A DNA stretch of 29,475 nt, taken from assembly GCA_002394025.1 (NCBI GenBank), contig DGSV01000089.1, positions 1-29,475 of the forward strand. Reading direction: 5' to 3'. The DNA comes from Bacteroidales bacterium UBA4353. Lineage in GTDB: Bacteria > Bacteroidota > Bacteroidia > Bacteroidales > Paludibacteraceae. The notes below the pieces were generated by a model, which ran no database searches, was not told where the DNA came from, and saw only the letters and a program-made list of their open reading frames with translations. The translations under genes and the position numbers were made by a program. Shown here piece by piece: positions 16,160 to 24,564 of this stretch (the first letter of the stretch is position 1; each line of letters opens with the position of its first letter).

Positions 16160-18157
16160 TCAGGCTATGTCGAAAAGTCCTGCGGGTTCTGACTGTTCTT
16201 CTTTGTTTTGTTCGGGGAAAATGACTATCGTAGGTTGTTCGTTAAAAAAGCGTTTCATCATGTCCGGCATTAGCCTCATAAGCGGGTGGTAGCTGACACA
16301 TGCCGGTCTCGAGACGATGATTATGCTCATGTCGTTTTCTTTGCGGTCTTTGGCTATCAACAGCATATCCTCCCAGTCGGCAAGTTCGCGGTATGTGACA
16401 CGTAACGGTATATTATTCTGTTCCATGAAAGCTCTGATACGTGCTTTGAGGATGCTATTAGTGTATATGATGAGTTTTGCTCCTAATTCCGAAGCCAGAT
16501 GGCATATCGTAGCCAGCCATTGACGAAATCCTATCTCACGGTCGGCATAGCGCGGCACAGCCACAAGAATGCGCCGAACGGTATTGACGGGCTGCACCAT
16601 ATTGCATATCATCGTTTGACGTGATGTGGTATTGAGGATATCAATGATGGCGTCATTCCATCGCAGACCATTGTCATGGATACATTGCCTGGCATTTACG
16701 ATATAGGTGCTTACACCTTGCCGCCTCATCACGGCGGCTATATTCATATCTGTCTGCCGCAGTTTCACCCATTCGAGTTTTTCGTCCACCGCAGCTGCGG
16801 TTCGTTCGGCCCGGTTCATAACGTCTTTGGCTTCCTGACCTTTTTCAGGAGTTATGGCAAGCAGTGGTCGCTGCGGTGATAGTCGATTGATTATCAGCCC
16901 GAGCATTACTATGTCGCGCACGCTATCATTGTCGAGCGCAAGTAGCAGCTGTTGGTCATCGTTGAGTCGTCGGTTATTTTTTTGCTCTTGCGCCAGTTGT
17001 TTTACGGCTCTGTCGGTTACCAGAGAGCTTATCAGACAACTAATGAGTATCAGCACAATAGCGGCGCTGACTACTTGCTGCGAGAGCAGTGGTAATCCTT
17101 CGCTGTCAATTATCTGCCTGCCGATCATGATTACTGCTAATGTTGCCGCTGCTTTGGCTCCTGATAGTCCGAAAAGCAGTCTGCGTTCGCCGTGAGCCAT
17201 GCCCGCCAAGCGTGCCGTGAGCCATGCCGCCAACCATTTGCCTGCCAACGCCACTACGAGCATCACCGAGGCGAGGACCAAAGCTTCGCCGCCATGCAGG
17301 AATACCGACACGTCAACGAGCATACCCACACCGAGCAGGAAAAAAGGTATGAAGAGCGCATTGCCCAAGAAAGCCACTCTGTTCATCAGCGGAGAACTTG
17401 CGGGAACGAATTTATTGAGTGCCAAGCCGGCGAAGAAGGCTCCGAGAATGCCCTGTAAACCCACCATATCAGCTATATATGCCGATAAAAACACCAACGT
17501 GAGCACAAAGATGACCTGCAGCATCGGGTCGGGATTACTCTTGAGATATCGCCTTGTGATTTTGGGATATACGAAAAACACCATGAGCAGATAAAGAGGT
17601 ATAAGCACCAGATATCTGAGCAGCAGGATCCAATTCACGCCATCGTAGTATGACGTAATCGCCGTGAGTAGCAGCAGCGCAAGAGTTACGCAGACTATCG
17701 TGCCCCCCACCGCGATGCTCACCACCCTATGCCTTGCAAGCCCCCCGCGGCTCACGATAGGATATGTGAGCAATGTGTGAGCGGCATAGACAGTGACCAT
17801 CATCATACTACTTCCCCAACCCATACCAAGCATATAGCGGCTAGTGAGTAACCCGAGCACCATGGGCACAGCGAACGTCAGCATTCCGAACATCAGCCCC
17901 TTACCACGCGAACGCCTGAAACCTTCGAGGTCCATCTCTATGGCGGAAAGGAACATGATATAGAGCATACCTATTCGCCCGAGCAGCTGGAAACTTTGGT
18001 CGTAGCGCAGGAGTCCCAAACCATGCTCGCCGAGTATGATACCCGCGGTGAGCAGTATCACCACCGAAGGCATACGCAGCCAGCGCGCGACAGACGGCGC
18101 CATCCAGATAATGAACAGCACGAGGGTGAATATCAATGTCAGATCGGTAATGAGCAC
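16160..18157 (-). CDS. CPA2-family cation/proton antiporter with cytosolic C-terminal domain
   Basis: 665 residues with GTG as the start, since no ATG fits the frame upstream. The first ~390 residues are a run of about 12 hydrophobic segments typical of the Na+/H+ exchanger fold (PF00999), including GIILGEHGLGLL, FLSAIEMDLEGF, GLQGILGAFFAGLALN and FFLLGVGMLVDV. These are the glycine-rich and GxxLP/GLQG-like signatures seen in KefB/GerN-type CPA2 carriers. The last ~260 residues are soluble and include a stretch (RRILVAVPRYADREIGFRQW, LGAKLIIYTN) that resembles a universal-stress-protein-like alpha/beta domain, perhaps a nucleotide or ion sensor. The transported ion (Na+ or K+) cannot be told. 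It lies 46 bases after the glycosyltransferase gene and before aroA on the same strand. Confidence 0.85.
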   Translation of the reverse strand: MLITDLTLIFTLVLFIIWMAPSVARWLRMPSVVILLTAGIILGEHGLGLLRYDQSFQLLGRIGMLYIMFLSAIEMDLEGFRRSRGKGLMFGMLTFAVPMVLGLLTSRYMLGMGWGSSMMMVTVYAAHTLLTYPIVSRGGLARHRVVSIAVGGTIVCVTLALLLLTAITSYYDGVNWILLLRYLVLIPLYLLMVFFVYPKITRRYLKSNPDPMLQVIFVLTLVFLSAYIADMVGLQGILGAFFAGLALNKFVPASSPLMNRVAFLGNALFIPFFLLGVGMLVDVSVFLHGGEALVLASVMLVVALAGKWLAAWLTARLAGMAHGERRLLFGLSGAKAAATLAVIMIGRQIIDSEGLPLLSQQVVSAAIVLILISCLISSLVTDRAVKQLAQEQKNNRRLNDDQQLLLALDNDSVRDIVMLGLIINRLSPQRPLLAITPEKGQEAKDVMNRAERTAAAVDEKLEWVKLRQTDMNIAAVMRRQGVSTYIVNARQCIHDNGLRWNDAIIDILNTTSRQTMICNMVQPVNTVRRILVAVPRYADREIGFRQWLATICHLASELGAKLIIYTNSILKARIRAFMEQNNIPLRVTYRELADWEDMLLIAKDRKENDMSIIIVSRPACVSYHPLMRLMPDMMKRFFNEQPTIVIFPEQNKEEQSEPAGLFDIA

Positions 18158-18203
18158 AATGAAATAACAATATTCTATAACAAATCCTAACGACTGCTTC
18201 GGA

Positions 18204-18941
18204 TCAGAAGAGTTTTGACTTTATAAGTCCCCACTTGGCAAGTCGGTATTCGCACGCTACGCGAAGCACTCCAAGTCCATAAACAGTACTGCGCATTAGG
18301 TTGATAGACGACGCGTCGTCAAAGTATTTGGTGGGGCACGTAATCTCGCCTATCTCATATCCTGCATAGAATATCTGGGCAAGCATCTCATTATCGAACA
18401 CAAAGTCATCGGAATTAACATCATAGTTCACAGTCTTTAGCACTTCAGCCGAGAAGGCCCTATAACCCGTGTGATATTCCGACAATTTTTGCCCCAGCAG
18501 AATGTTCTCAACGAACGTCAGAGCACGATTGGCGACATATTTGATTAGTGGCATACCTCCTTTGAGCGCTCCTTTTCCAAGAATACGCGAGGCGCACACC
18601 ACGGGATATACATTATTGGCGATAATATATGCTATGCTATGTATGAGCTTCGGGGTGTATTGGTAATCAGGGTGAAGCATAATCACTATGTCGGCTCCTA
18701 GCTCCAAAGCCTTGTTATAGCATGTTTTTTGATTTCCGCCATAGCCTTTATTGCGCTCATGTACAATGACGTGCTCTATGCCCAGCTCACGGGCTAGGTC
18801 AACGGTGTTGTCACGACTGCAATCATCGGTGAGTATCACTTCGTCAACTATATCGAAAGGTATCTCAGAATAAGTTTGACGCAATGTTTTCTCGGCATTA
18901 TAGGCGGGCATAACCACCACAAGTTTCTTTCCAAGTATCAT
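18204..18941 (-). CDS. Family 2 glycosyltransferase, DPM1-like
   Basis: 245 residues with a GT-A fold. VVVMPAYNAEKTL (about 8-20) and VILTDDCSRDN (about 35-45) bind the nucleotide sugar, and HPDYQY (about 90-95) takes the place of the DxD-type metal site. The lengthy TGYRAFSAEVL and later FDNEMLAQI motifs fit dolichol-phosphate-mannose-synthase-like bacterial enzymes (PF00535). There is no C-terminal membrane segment, unlike GtrB-type enzymes, so it is probably a soluble or peripheral enzyme making a lipid-linked or cell-envelope glycan. The acceptor is unknown. It has a strong own promoter and is the first gene of a likely glycosyltransferase-antiporter-aroA transcript. Confidence 0.87.
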   Translation of the reverse strand: MILGKKLVVVMPAYNAEKTLRQTYSEIPFDIVDEVILTDDCSRDNTVDLARELGIEHVIVHERNKGYGGNQKTCYNKALELGADIVIMLHPDYQYTPKLIHSIAYIIANNVYPVVCASRILGKGALKGGMPLIKYVANRALTFVENILLGQKLSEYHTGYRAFSAEVLKTVNYDVNSDDFVFDNEMLAQIFYAGYEIGEITCPTKYFDDASSINLMRSTVYGLGVLRVACEYRLAKWGLIKSKLF

Positions 18942-18972
18942 ATAAAACGATTTTTTCTGATATATTATAGTG

Positions 18973-19006
18973 CAAAGGTACGATATTTTATCTGAAAATC
19001 GGCAAA
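18973..19006 (-). promoter_or_regulatory. Promoter of the glycosyltransferase-antiporter-aroA group
   Basis: On the minus strand TTTG (19006-19003) and TACCTTTG (18980-18973) are separated by 22 bases. The start site would be near 18966, about 25 bases before ATG 18941. Confidence 0.6.
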
Positions 19007-19013
19007 AAATTGC

Positions 19014-19021
19014 TAACTTTG
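19014..19021 (+). promoter_or_regulatory. -7 box of the PASTA-rluD promoter
   Basis: TAACTTTG is a full -7 match on the plus strand, about 63 bases before ATG 19084. A clear -33 TTTG is not visible. It is back to back with the minus-strand promoter at 18973-19006, so the two may compete for polymerase. Confidence 0.5.
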
Positions 19022-19083
19022 CAAAGGAGCATTGTGCGTCTTACGAACCACGCAGCCGCTACCTTGTCAAACATTAACAGCCT

Positions 19084-19905
19084 ATGGATATCAAGAGTTT
19101 TTGGAAAGACAGTTTTTGGGCTTTCGTTCTCAAAAATCTTTTTGTCGCCTTTGTTATTATCGCCCTTATCATCTATGGCGTATTTTACGCATTGGATCGT
19201 TATACTCATCATGGCGAGGGTGTTGAGGTTCCTGATGTACGCGGTTTATATGAAGCTGAAGCCGATGCACTACTCAGTAATGCCGAGTTGCGTTTCACTG
19301 TCATTGACAGCACCTATAACAAGCAGAAGCGGCTTGGTACCGTATTGGAGCAAACTCCCGTAGGCGGCACATTGGTCAAGAAAGGCCGCGAAATATACAT
19401 AGTGATGAATAGCAAAGCCAAGCGCAAGGTTCCTATTCCTGAAGTTCGCGACTTATCATACCGTCAGGCCGAAGCCATGTTGCGCACTTTGAGCATCAAA
19501 GTAAGCGATGTGACCTATAAGCCTGCTGAATACCAAGACCTTGTCCTTGACATACTCTACAATGGTGAACCTCTTGAGGCAGGCACACGTATTGATGAGG
19601 ACAGCTCCGTGACACTTGTCATCGGCCAAACGTCAGAGAGCGAGATTACCACCGTTCCCGACCTGCGCGGCATGGATTTGCAGCAGGCGCGAGAGGCATT
19701 GCTCGGACAAAATCTTGTGGTGGGCATGACAGATTATGACACCGAACCCCAAGGCAACGATATTCTCTTTCGTGTCTATCGTCAGAGCGTCAGTGCCGGC
19801 AGACAGGTAGAATACGGCAAACGCATTGATATATACCTTACTACCGATAACGACAAGATACGTGCCGACGAGAGTGGTAATGCACAGGAGGACGAGTTTT
19901 TCTGA
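19084..19905 (+). CDS. Membrane-anchored protein with three PASTA domains
   Basis: 273 residues. A short cytosolic N-terminus is followed by one membrane segment (about 13-35, FWAFVLKNLFVAFVIIALIIYGVFYA). Three PASTA domains follow: about 47-112 (VEVPDVRGLYEAEADALL), 113-185 (VPIPEVRDLSYRQAEAML) and 188-258 (TTVPDLRGMDLQQAREALL). Each closes with a V-x-L-x-I/V-type strand. PASTA domains bind uncrosslinked muropeptides in Gram-positive kinases and PBPs. Here there is no kinase or transpeptidase, as is usual for the Bacteroidetes form. It probably sits in the inner membrane facing the periplasm, and its partner is unknown. Only six bases separate it from rluD, so the two are co-transcribed. Confidence 0.9.
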   Translation: MDIKSFWKDSFWAFVLKNLFVAFVIIALIIYGVFYALDRYTHHGEGVEVPDVRGLYEAEADALLSNAELRFTVIDSTYNKQKRLGTVLEQTPVGGTLVKKGREIYIVMNSKAKRKVPIPEVRDLSYRQAEAMLRTLSIKVSDVTYKPAEYQDLVLDILYNGEPLEAGTRIDEDSSVTLVIGQTSESEITTVPDLRGMDLQQAREALLGQNLVVGMTDYDTEPQGNDILFRVYRQSVSAGRQVEYGKRIDIYLTTDNDKIRADESGNAQEDEFF

Positions 19906-19911
19906 TTTTTT

Positions 19912-20958
19912 ATGGAATACTATGACGACATAGAAACCGATGACATCCTTGACGGTCGTGAAGAGCAACGCCACGAGCGTTTTCGCATCATCGTTGACAA
20001 GGGGCAGAATCCGTTACGCATCGACAAGTTCCTTTTTGACAAGATGTCCGGTGTATCGCGCACGCGCATTCACCATGCCGCAGAAGCCGGTAACATCGAG
20101 GTCAACGGCAGAACAGTAAAGTCAAACTATAAAGTCAAACCCAACGATGACATAGCAGTCATACTGGGATTTGCGCCTACCGACTACACTATCGTTCCAC
20201 AAGATATTCCGCTCGACATAGTTTATGAGGACAATAGCGTGTTGTTGGTTAACAAGCAGCCGGGGTTGGTTGTTCATCCGGGTTTTGGCAACAACGACGG
20301 TACTCTGCTCAATGCCGTGGCATGGCACCTGCGCGATAATAAGTCGTTCGACGCCAACGATCCCTCAATAGGTCTTGTGCACCGCATTGACAAAGACACA
20401 TCGGGTCTGCTGCTCATAGCCAAGACCGCGGAAGCCAAGACCAACCTCTGCCAACAATTTTTTATGCATAGCACACGACGCACCTACAACGCTCTGGTGT
20501 GGGGCGTGATAAAAGAGGATGAGGGCACTATCGATGCCGCCTTGGCGCGCGATAACCACGACAGGCTGATTTTCAGAGTATGGGACATAGAGGAAAATCC
20601 CGCGGCAAAACATGCCGTGACACACTACCGCGTATTGAAACGCTATGCCTATACAACACTCGTTGAATGTCGCCTTGAAACGGGTCGTACGCACCAAATA
20701 CGAGTACACATGAAGTACATAGGACATCCGTTATTCAATGACGAGAAATATGGCGGCAGTGAGATTCTGCGCGGAGTACCAACAACAAAATATAAGCAAT
20801 TCATCCTCAACTGCTTCGACTTATGTCCGCGTCAGGCTCTTCATGCCCGCACATTAGGATTCCGGCATCCCGAGACAGGAGAAGAGCTCGACTTCTCTTC
20901 ACCACTGCCGCCGGATATGCAAGCCCTGCTCGACAAATGGGAAAAGTTGAGTGTCTAA
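19912..20958 (+). CDS. rluD: 23S rRNA pseudouridine synthase, RluD family
   Basis: 348 residues. An N-terminal S4 RNA-binding domain (about 32-95; LRIDKFLFDKM, RTRIHHAAEAGNIEVNG) leads to the synthase core with GLVHRIDKDTSGLLLIAKT, in which Asp160 is the catalytic aspartate. It continues with LETGRTHQIRVHMKYIGHPLFNDEKYGG. RluD enzymes modify uridines in helix 69 of 23S rRNA, important for ribosome assembly and release. The assignment to RluD rather than RluC rests on the domain order and the motif context. The stop codon overlaps the stop of the convergent DUF4846 gene by a few bases, so no terminator lies between them. Confidence 0.93.
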   Translation: MEYYDDIETDDILDGREEQRHERFRIIVDKGQNPLRIDKFLFDKMSGVSRTRIHHAAEAGNIEVNGRTVKSNYKVKPNDDIAVILGFAPTDYTIVPQDIPLDIVYEDNSVLLVNKQPGLVVHPGFGNNDGTLLNAVAWHLRDNKSFDANDPSIGLVHRIDKDTSGLLLIAKTAEAKTNLCQQFFMHSTRRTYNALVWGVIKEDEGTIDAALARDNHDRLIFRVWDIEENPAAKHAVTHYRVLKRYAYTTLVECRLETGRTHQIRVHMKYIGHPLFNDEKYGGSEILRGVPTTKYKQFILNCFDLCPRQALHARTLGFRHPETGEELDFSSPLPPDMQALLDKWEKLSV

Positions 20959-21710
20959 AAACGACGGAGATTTTCTCGGTCGAAATGGAATAGACTGAAA
21001 AAGAATTTGTCATCGTCATCATGAACGATATGCCACGGATTGCGGGCAACATTGAGATTTCTTAACAGGTGTATATTTCTTGCCGGTGTATTGCCTTCGG
21101 CTATTAGCAAAGCCTTGGCTCCGGTACGTTTGTTGACAGCCACGTCAACCACTATCAGCGCATGGCCATACTTATGTCCGCTACGTGCGGGATATACGAA
21201 CACATCGCCCGGACGGATATCTTTCACCGCCACCTGCTTCGTCTGGCGAAACAGCGATGCCGTATTGCACCTGCCATACACATGACGCATATACGCTTCA
21301 AAACCTTTGCGCGAGGCTCCACTGGTATAGTTAATCTTATCGCCCCCAACGGACGTAAAACTTATGGAGCCATAGCGTTTTGTGTCCCATAGATATTCAG
21401 CCCTGAGGCGCATACATACATCGGCACATTGCTCGTCACTGCCCAAAAGAGGCATATCGACAACAGCAGCGGAGAGAAGTTGATAGCGTGCCAACTTGTC
21501 ATCATGCAGGCGCACAAGTGTTCCACGCTTTTTGAGCGGCAGAGAACGCAGGTAGTTAGCGAAGCCATCGTCAGTAGCTATACGCTGATAGCCCATAGGA
21601 GGCGGTATGGAACCTATATTGTTACGGTTAAAAGGATTGCTCACGAAACCGAAAAAAAACAATACGGCTATCAAAAGAAGCGATATAGTGACTATTAATT
21701 TCTTCATCAT
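20955..21710 (-). CDS. DUF4846 family protein
   Basis: 251 residues with an N-terminal membrane or signal segment (KKLIVTISLLLIAVLFFFGFV). It then matches the DUF4846 layout: YQRI, FANYLRSLPLKKRGTLVRLHD, a VVDMPLLGSDEQCADVCMRLRAEYL block with a conserved QCAD-RLRAEYLW core, and a C-terminal half with RPGDVFVYPARSGHKYGHALIVVDVA. The latter contains Gly-His and Asp residues recalling NlpC/P60-like or amidase folds, but I cannot assign catalysis. It is probably a periplasmic or lipid-anchored protein. Its ATG overlaps the folC stop (ATGA), indicating translational coupling. A second ATG is three bases downstream. Confidence 0.85.
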   Translation of the reverse strand: MMKKLIVTISLLLIAVLFFFGFVSNPFNRNNIGSIPPPMGYQRIATDDGFANYLRSLPLKKRGTLVRLHDDKLARYQLLSAAVVDMPLLGSDEQCADVCMRLRAEYLWDTKRYGSISFTSVGGDKINYTSGASRKGFEAYMRHVYGRCNTASLFRQTKQVAVKDIRPGDVFVYPARSGHKYGHALIVVDVAVNKRTGAKALLIAEGNTPARNIHLLRNLNVARNPWHIVHDDDDKFFFSLFHFDRENLRRF

Positions 21711-22942
21711 GATAATTTGTTTATTGCCAAAAACTCTCCGACGAGATAGTTACTGCCTCCTACGAATACCACATCACGTTTGTCAGCATTGTTGAGCGCA
21801 TCTGTTAATGCGTCAGCAAGTTTTTCATAGCATTGTCCTTTTAGTCCCACACTTTGCGCCTCCGCGGTGAGTTTAGCGGCTTTCAAAGCCCTCGGGCTAT
21901 CGGGCTGGGTGAAATAGTAACGGGCATCAGGCGGCATAAGACGAAGAACTTCATGATAGTCCTTGTCGGCGACCATACCAAAGACGATATGTTTGTTCTG
22001 CGGCATAGCGCCAAGCTGCCGTGCCACGTATTTCAGCCCATGTGCATTATGCCCCGTGTCGCATATTATAAGTGGCCCGGTGCCCAATATCTGCCATCGC
22101 CCACGCAACCCCGTCATATCGCATACATGAAGCAATCCCTCTGCCACAGCCCGTGGCTCGATGTCTATTCCTTCACGACGCAATGCGTCAACAGCGCATA
22201 GCACAGTGCGCAGATTTTTCCGCTGATAATCACCAGTGAGTTGACACGGAGGAATAACATCATAATCAATATCCTGCGCAAAAGTTATAAGGCTATGTCT
22301 CTCGCTTGCGACAGCCTCAAAGACGGGACGCGTATGTCTGTCAGCTTCACCGATTACAACAGGTATGCCCTGTTTGATGATTCCAGCCTTCTCACGCGCT
22401 ATGGACTCAAGCGTATTACCCAACTGTGCGGTATGATCAAAACCGATATTGGTTATCACACTCAGTAAGGGTGTGATGACATTAGTGCTGTCAAGTCTGC
22501 CTCCGAGCCCTACTTCTATGACGCATATATCAGTTTGCATATCACGGAAATAGCAGAAAGCCATAGCTGTAGCAAGTTCAAAGAATGAAGGTCTTACGGC
22601 ATGTATCAGATCATCATAGCGCTCTACGAAATCCACAATATAGTCATGTTCAACCTCTTTCCCGTCAACCCTGATGCGTTCGGCGAAATCCACGAGGTGC
22701 GGTGAAGTGTAAAGTCCCGTCTTGCAGCCTTGTGCCTGCAATATCGCCGCCAGCATGTGCGCCGTGGAACCTTTGCCATTAGTGCCCGCCACATGCAGGC
22801 ATCTCAACGTCTTGTGAGGATTGCCCAAAGCGTCCATCAGACGCAGCATATTACCTAATCCCGGTTTATAAGCCGCGGCTCCTATGCGCTCAAAGGCCGG
22901 TGTGAGAGCGTAGAGGTAGTCTATGGTTTGCTGATAAGTCAT
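21707..22942 (-). CDS. folC: Folylpolyglutamate synthase / dihydrofolate synthase
   Basis: 411 residues. The ATP-binding loop HVAGTNGKGST is at 50-60, followed by YTSPHLVDFAERIRVDG. EVGLGGRLDSTNVI, ITNIGFDHTAQLGNTLESIAREKAGI and CDTGHNAHG complete the Mur-ligase-type FolC signature. The enzyme adds glutamate to dihydropteroate or folates in the cytosol. Its length is normal. The start ATG directly abuts the U32 stop codon (no gap), and its stop overlaps the DUF4846 start, so the three genes form one operon from the promoter at 24258. Confidence 0.95.
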   Translation of the reverse strand: MTYQQTIDYLYALTPAFERIGAAAYKPGLGNMLRLMDALGNPHKTLRCLHVAGTNGKGSTAHMLAAILQAQGCKTGLYTSPHLVDFAERIRVDGKEVEHDYIVDFVERYDDLIHAVRPSFFELATAMAFCYFRDMQTDICVIEVGLGGRLDSTNVITPLLSVITNIGFDHTAQLGNTLESIAREKAGIIKQGIPVVIGEADRHTRPVFEAVASERHSLITFAQDIDYDVIPPCQLTGDYQRKNLRTVLCAVDALRREGIDIEPRAVAEGLLHVCDMTGLRGRWQILGTGPLIICDTGHNAHGLKYVARQLGAMPQNKHIVFGMVADKDYHEVLRLMPPDARYYFTQPDSPRALKAAKLTAEAQSVGLKGQCYEKLADALTDALNNADKRDVVFVGGSNYLVGEFLAINKLS

Positions 22943-24187
22943 CTAAGTATGTTTTAGGATGTAGAGCCTATCGCCTCGGCGCACCACTTGTGGTACCCTG
23001 ATAGTAAATATCTCGCCTTTGGCGACCATGTCGGTGGGCTGTTCGTCATAGTCGCGCATATCCGCGGCTATGAGTTCCAAGGCTCCTGTTGTTTCGCCGG
23101 TTATTAGCAGTTCTTGACCGGCGGTAATTTGTCCGCTTTCCATAGTAAATTCTGCTACCGAAGCCTTCTTGAAGAAGTTAGTGCATTTAGCCACATACTC
23201 TTTTCTTCTGGTAGCCTGCGAGCCATAGCTTGCCGTCCATTCTCCGAGCCGCTGACCGAGATAGTAGCCATCCCAGAACCCGCGGTTGAAGACACGCGCG
23301 AGGCGCTCATCCCATTCAGCAATTTTTTCATCAGAATAGGTCCCGTCACGCCATGCGTCAATAGCCTCACGATAGCAGCGTGTTACTGTTGACACATATT
23401 CCGGTCCCCGGGCGCGGCCTTCAATCTTGAGCACCTTGACACCGGCATCAAGAATTTTGTTGAGGAAATGTATTGTTTTAAGGTCTTTGGGCGACATGAT
23501 GTATGGGTTTCCGACCTCGAGCTCTATATCTGAATCATAGTCCTTAACGATATATCTTCTGCGGCATACCTGCATACAGGCTCCCCTGTTTGCCGACCCG
23601 CCTTGATGATGCAGACTGAGGTAGCACTTACCGCTCACAGCCATACACAGCGCCCCGTGGCAGAACATCTCAATACGCAATGGATTACCTGCGCGACCTG
23701 TGATATTCTCGCGACGTATGGCATCAGCGATGTCGCGAACCTGATCGAGATTGAGTTCGCGGGCAAGCACCACAACATCGGCGAATTGAGCATAGAAACG
23801 CAAAGCCTCGCTATTGGCGATATTGAGCTGTGTTGACAGATGCACCTCCACACCACGTTCGTTACAATACTGCATAACAGCCACGTCGGAGGCTATAATG
23901 GCAGACACCCCCACCCTCTGCGCCTCATCAATGATACGGCGCATGAGTGGCATATCGTCTTGATAAATAACGGTATTTACCGTCAGATAACTTTTCACAC
24001 CGGCATCGCGACAGGTGCTGACGAGTCGCGGCAAGTCGGCAGTGGTGAAATTGCCCGTGGAACGCGAGCGCATATTAAGACTCTCTATGCCGAAATACAC
24101 GGAGTCGGCACCGGCATTGATAGCGGCTGCGAGACATTCCCATGAGCCCGCCGGAGACATTAATTCTATCTTATTGCTTTCATTCAT
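22943..24187 (-). CDS. U32 family protein, TrhP/RlhA-type RNA hydroxylation factor
   Basis: 414 residues. It opens IELMSPAGSWECLAAAINAGADSVYFG, the usual U32 barrel start, and contains the U32 signature E-x-F-x-H-G-A-L-C-x4-G-x-C-x-L-S at about 173-191. Further cysteines (ANRGACMQVCRRRY) complete a four-cysteine set, and LKTIHFLNKILDAGVKVLKIEGR follows. Family members TrhP and RlhA hydroxylate uridine in tRNA or cytidine in 23S rRNA using prephenate, while others act as collagenase-like proteins. The cysteine pattern fits the iron-sulphur hydroxylase type. Which RNA it acts on cannot be told here. It is the first gene of the U32-folC-DUF4846 operon. Confidence 0.88.
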   Translation of the reverse strand: MNESNKIELMSPAGSWECLAAAINAGADSVYFGIESLNMRSRSTGNFTTADLPRLVSTCRDAGVKSYLTVNTVIYQDDMPLMRRIIDEAQRVGVSAIIASDVAVMQYCNERGVEVHLSTQLNIANSEALRFYAQFADVVVLARELNLDQVRDIADAIRRENITGRAGNPLRIEMFCHGALCMAVSGKCYLSLHHQGGSANRGACMQVCRRRYIVKDYDSDIELEVGNPYIMSPKDLKTIHFLNKILDAGVKVLKIEGRARGPEYVSTVTRCYREAIDAWRDGTYSDEKIAEWDERLARVFNRGFWDGYYLGQRLGEWTASYGSQATRRKEYVAKCTNFFKKASVAEFTMESGQITAGQELLITGETTGALELIAADMRDYDEQPTDMVAKGEIFTIRVPQVVRRGDRLYILKHT

Positions 24188-24257
24188 ACACGTTATTGAC
24201 CTTTTTTTGCTGATTTTACCCCAAAAAATCGGCCATCAGACCGCATAAGGGCTCTAT

Positions 24258-24289
24258 CAAATATACTTTTCGATGTTTATCTATGCAAA
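24258..24289 (-). promoter_or_regulatory. Promoter of the U32-folC-DUF4846 operon
   Basis: On the minus strand TTTG (24289-24286) and TATATTTG (24265-24258) are separated by 20 bases, an excellent consensus match. The leader is about 60 bases to ATG 24187. Confidence 0.7.
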
Positions 24290-24313
24290 TTTACGCAATC
24301 TTTTCCTTACAGC

Positions 24314-24344
24314 ATTGATTATTGAAACAAAATCGCTACTTTTG
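24314..24344 (+). promoter_or_regulatory. Promoter of the winged-helix/MBL gene pair
   Basis: TACTTTTG at 24337-24344 is a full -7 match. ATTG at 24314-24317 is a partial -33 at 19-base spacing. The leader is about 25 bases to ATG 24375. Confidence 0.6.
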
Positions 24345-24374
24345 CACATCACAAAACCTCAAAAAACAATTTTT

Positions 24375-24554
24375 ATGGAAGCCAAAGAACAAGTACTCAA
24401 CGCTATGCGCGAGTTCGGCGCCCCCGTCGCCGCCGGCAAGATAGCCGAAATAACAGGGCTGGACCGCAAAGTTGTCGACAAAGCCTTTGCTGAACTCAAG
24501 AAAGAGGGCGCCATCGTATCCCCGGTGCGCTGCAAGTGGGAACCTTCAAAATAA
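24375..24554 (+). CDS. Small winged-helix DNA-binding protein
   Basis: 59 residues, MEAKEQVLNAMREFGAPVAA onward. Helix-turn-helix: VLNAMREFGAPVAAGKIAEITGL forms the first helices, DRKVVDKAFAELKKEGAIVSP the recognition helix and wing, and KWEP the end. It resembles stand-alone winged-helix transcription regulators such as the ArsR/MarR-like minimal domains. The start at 24375 is set by the promoter. An in-frame ATG at 24273 lies upstream of the promoter and is rejected. It precedes the metallo-hydrolase gene by ten bases, so it may regulate or accompany it, but the target is unknown. Confidence 0.8.
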   Translation: MEAKEQVLNAMREFGAPVAAGKIAEITGLDRKVVDKAFAELKKEGAIVSPVRCKWEPSK

Positions 24555-24564
24555 CGCTACAGTC

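Noticed and set aside
19912..20958. Possibility that the pseudouridine synthase is RluC
   Set aside because: The PASTA-adjacent context and motif set favour RluD. The distinction is not absolute from sequence reading alone.
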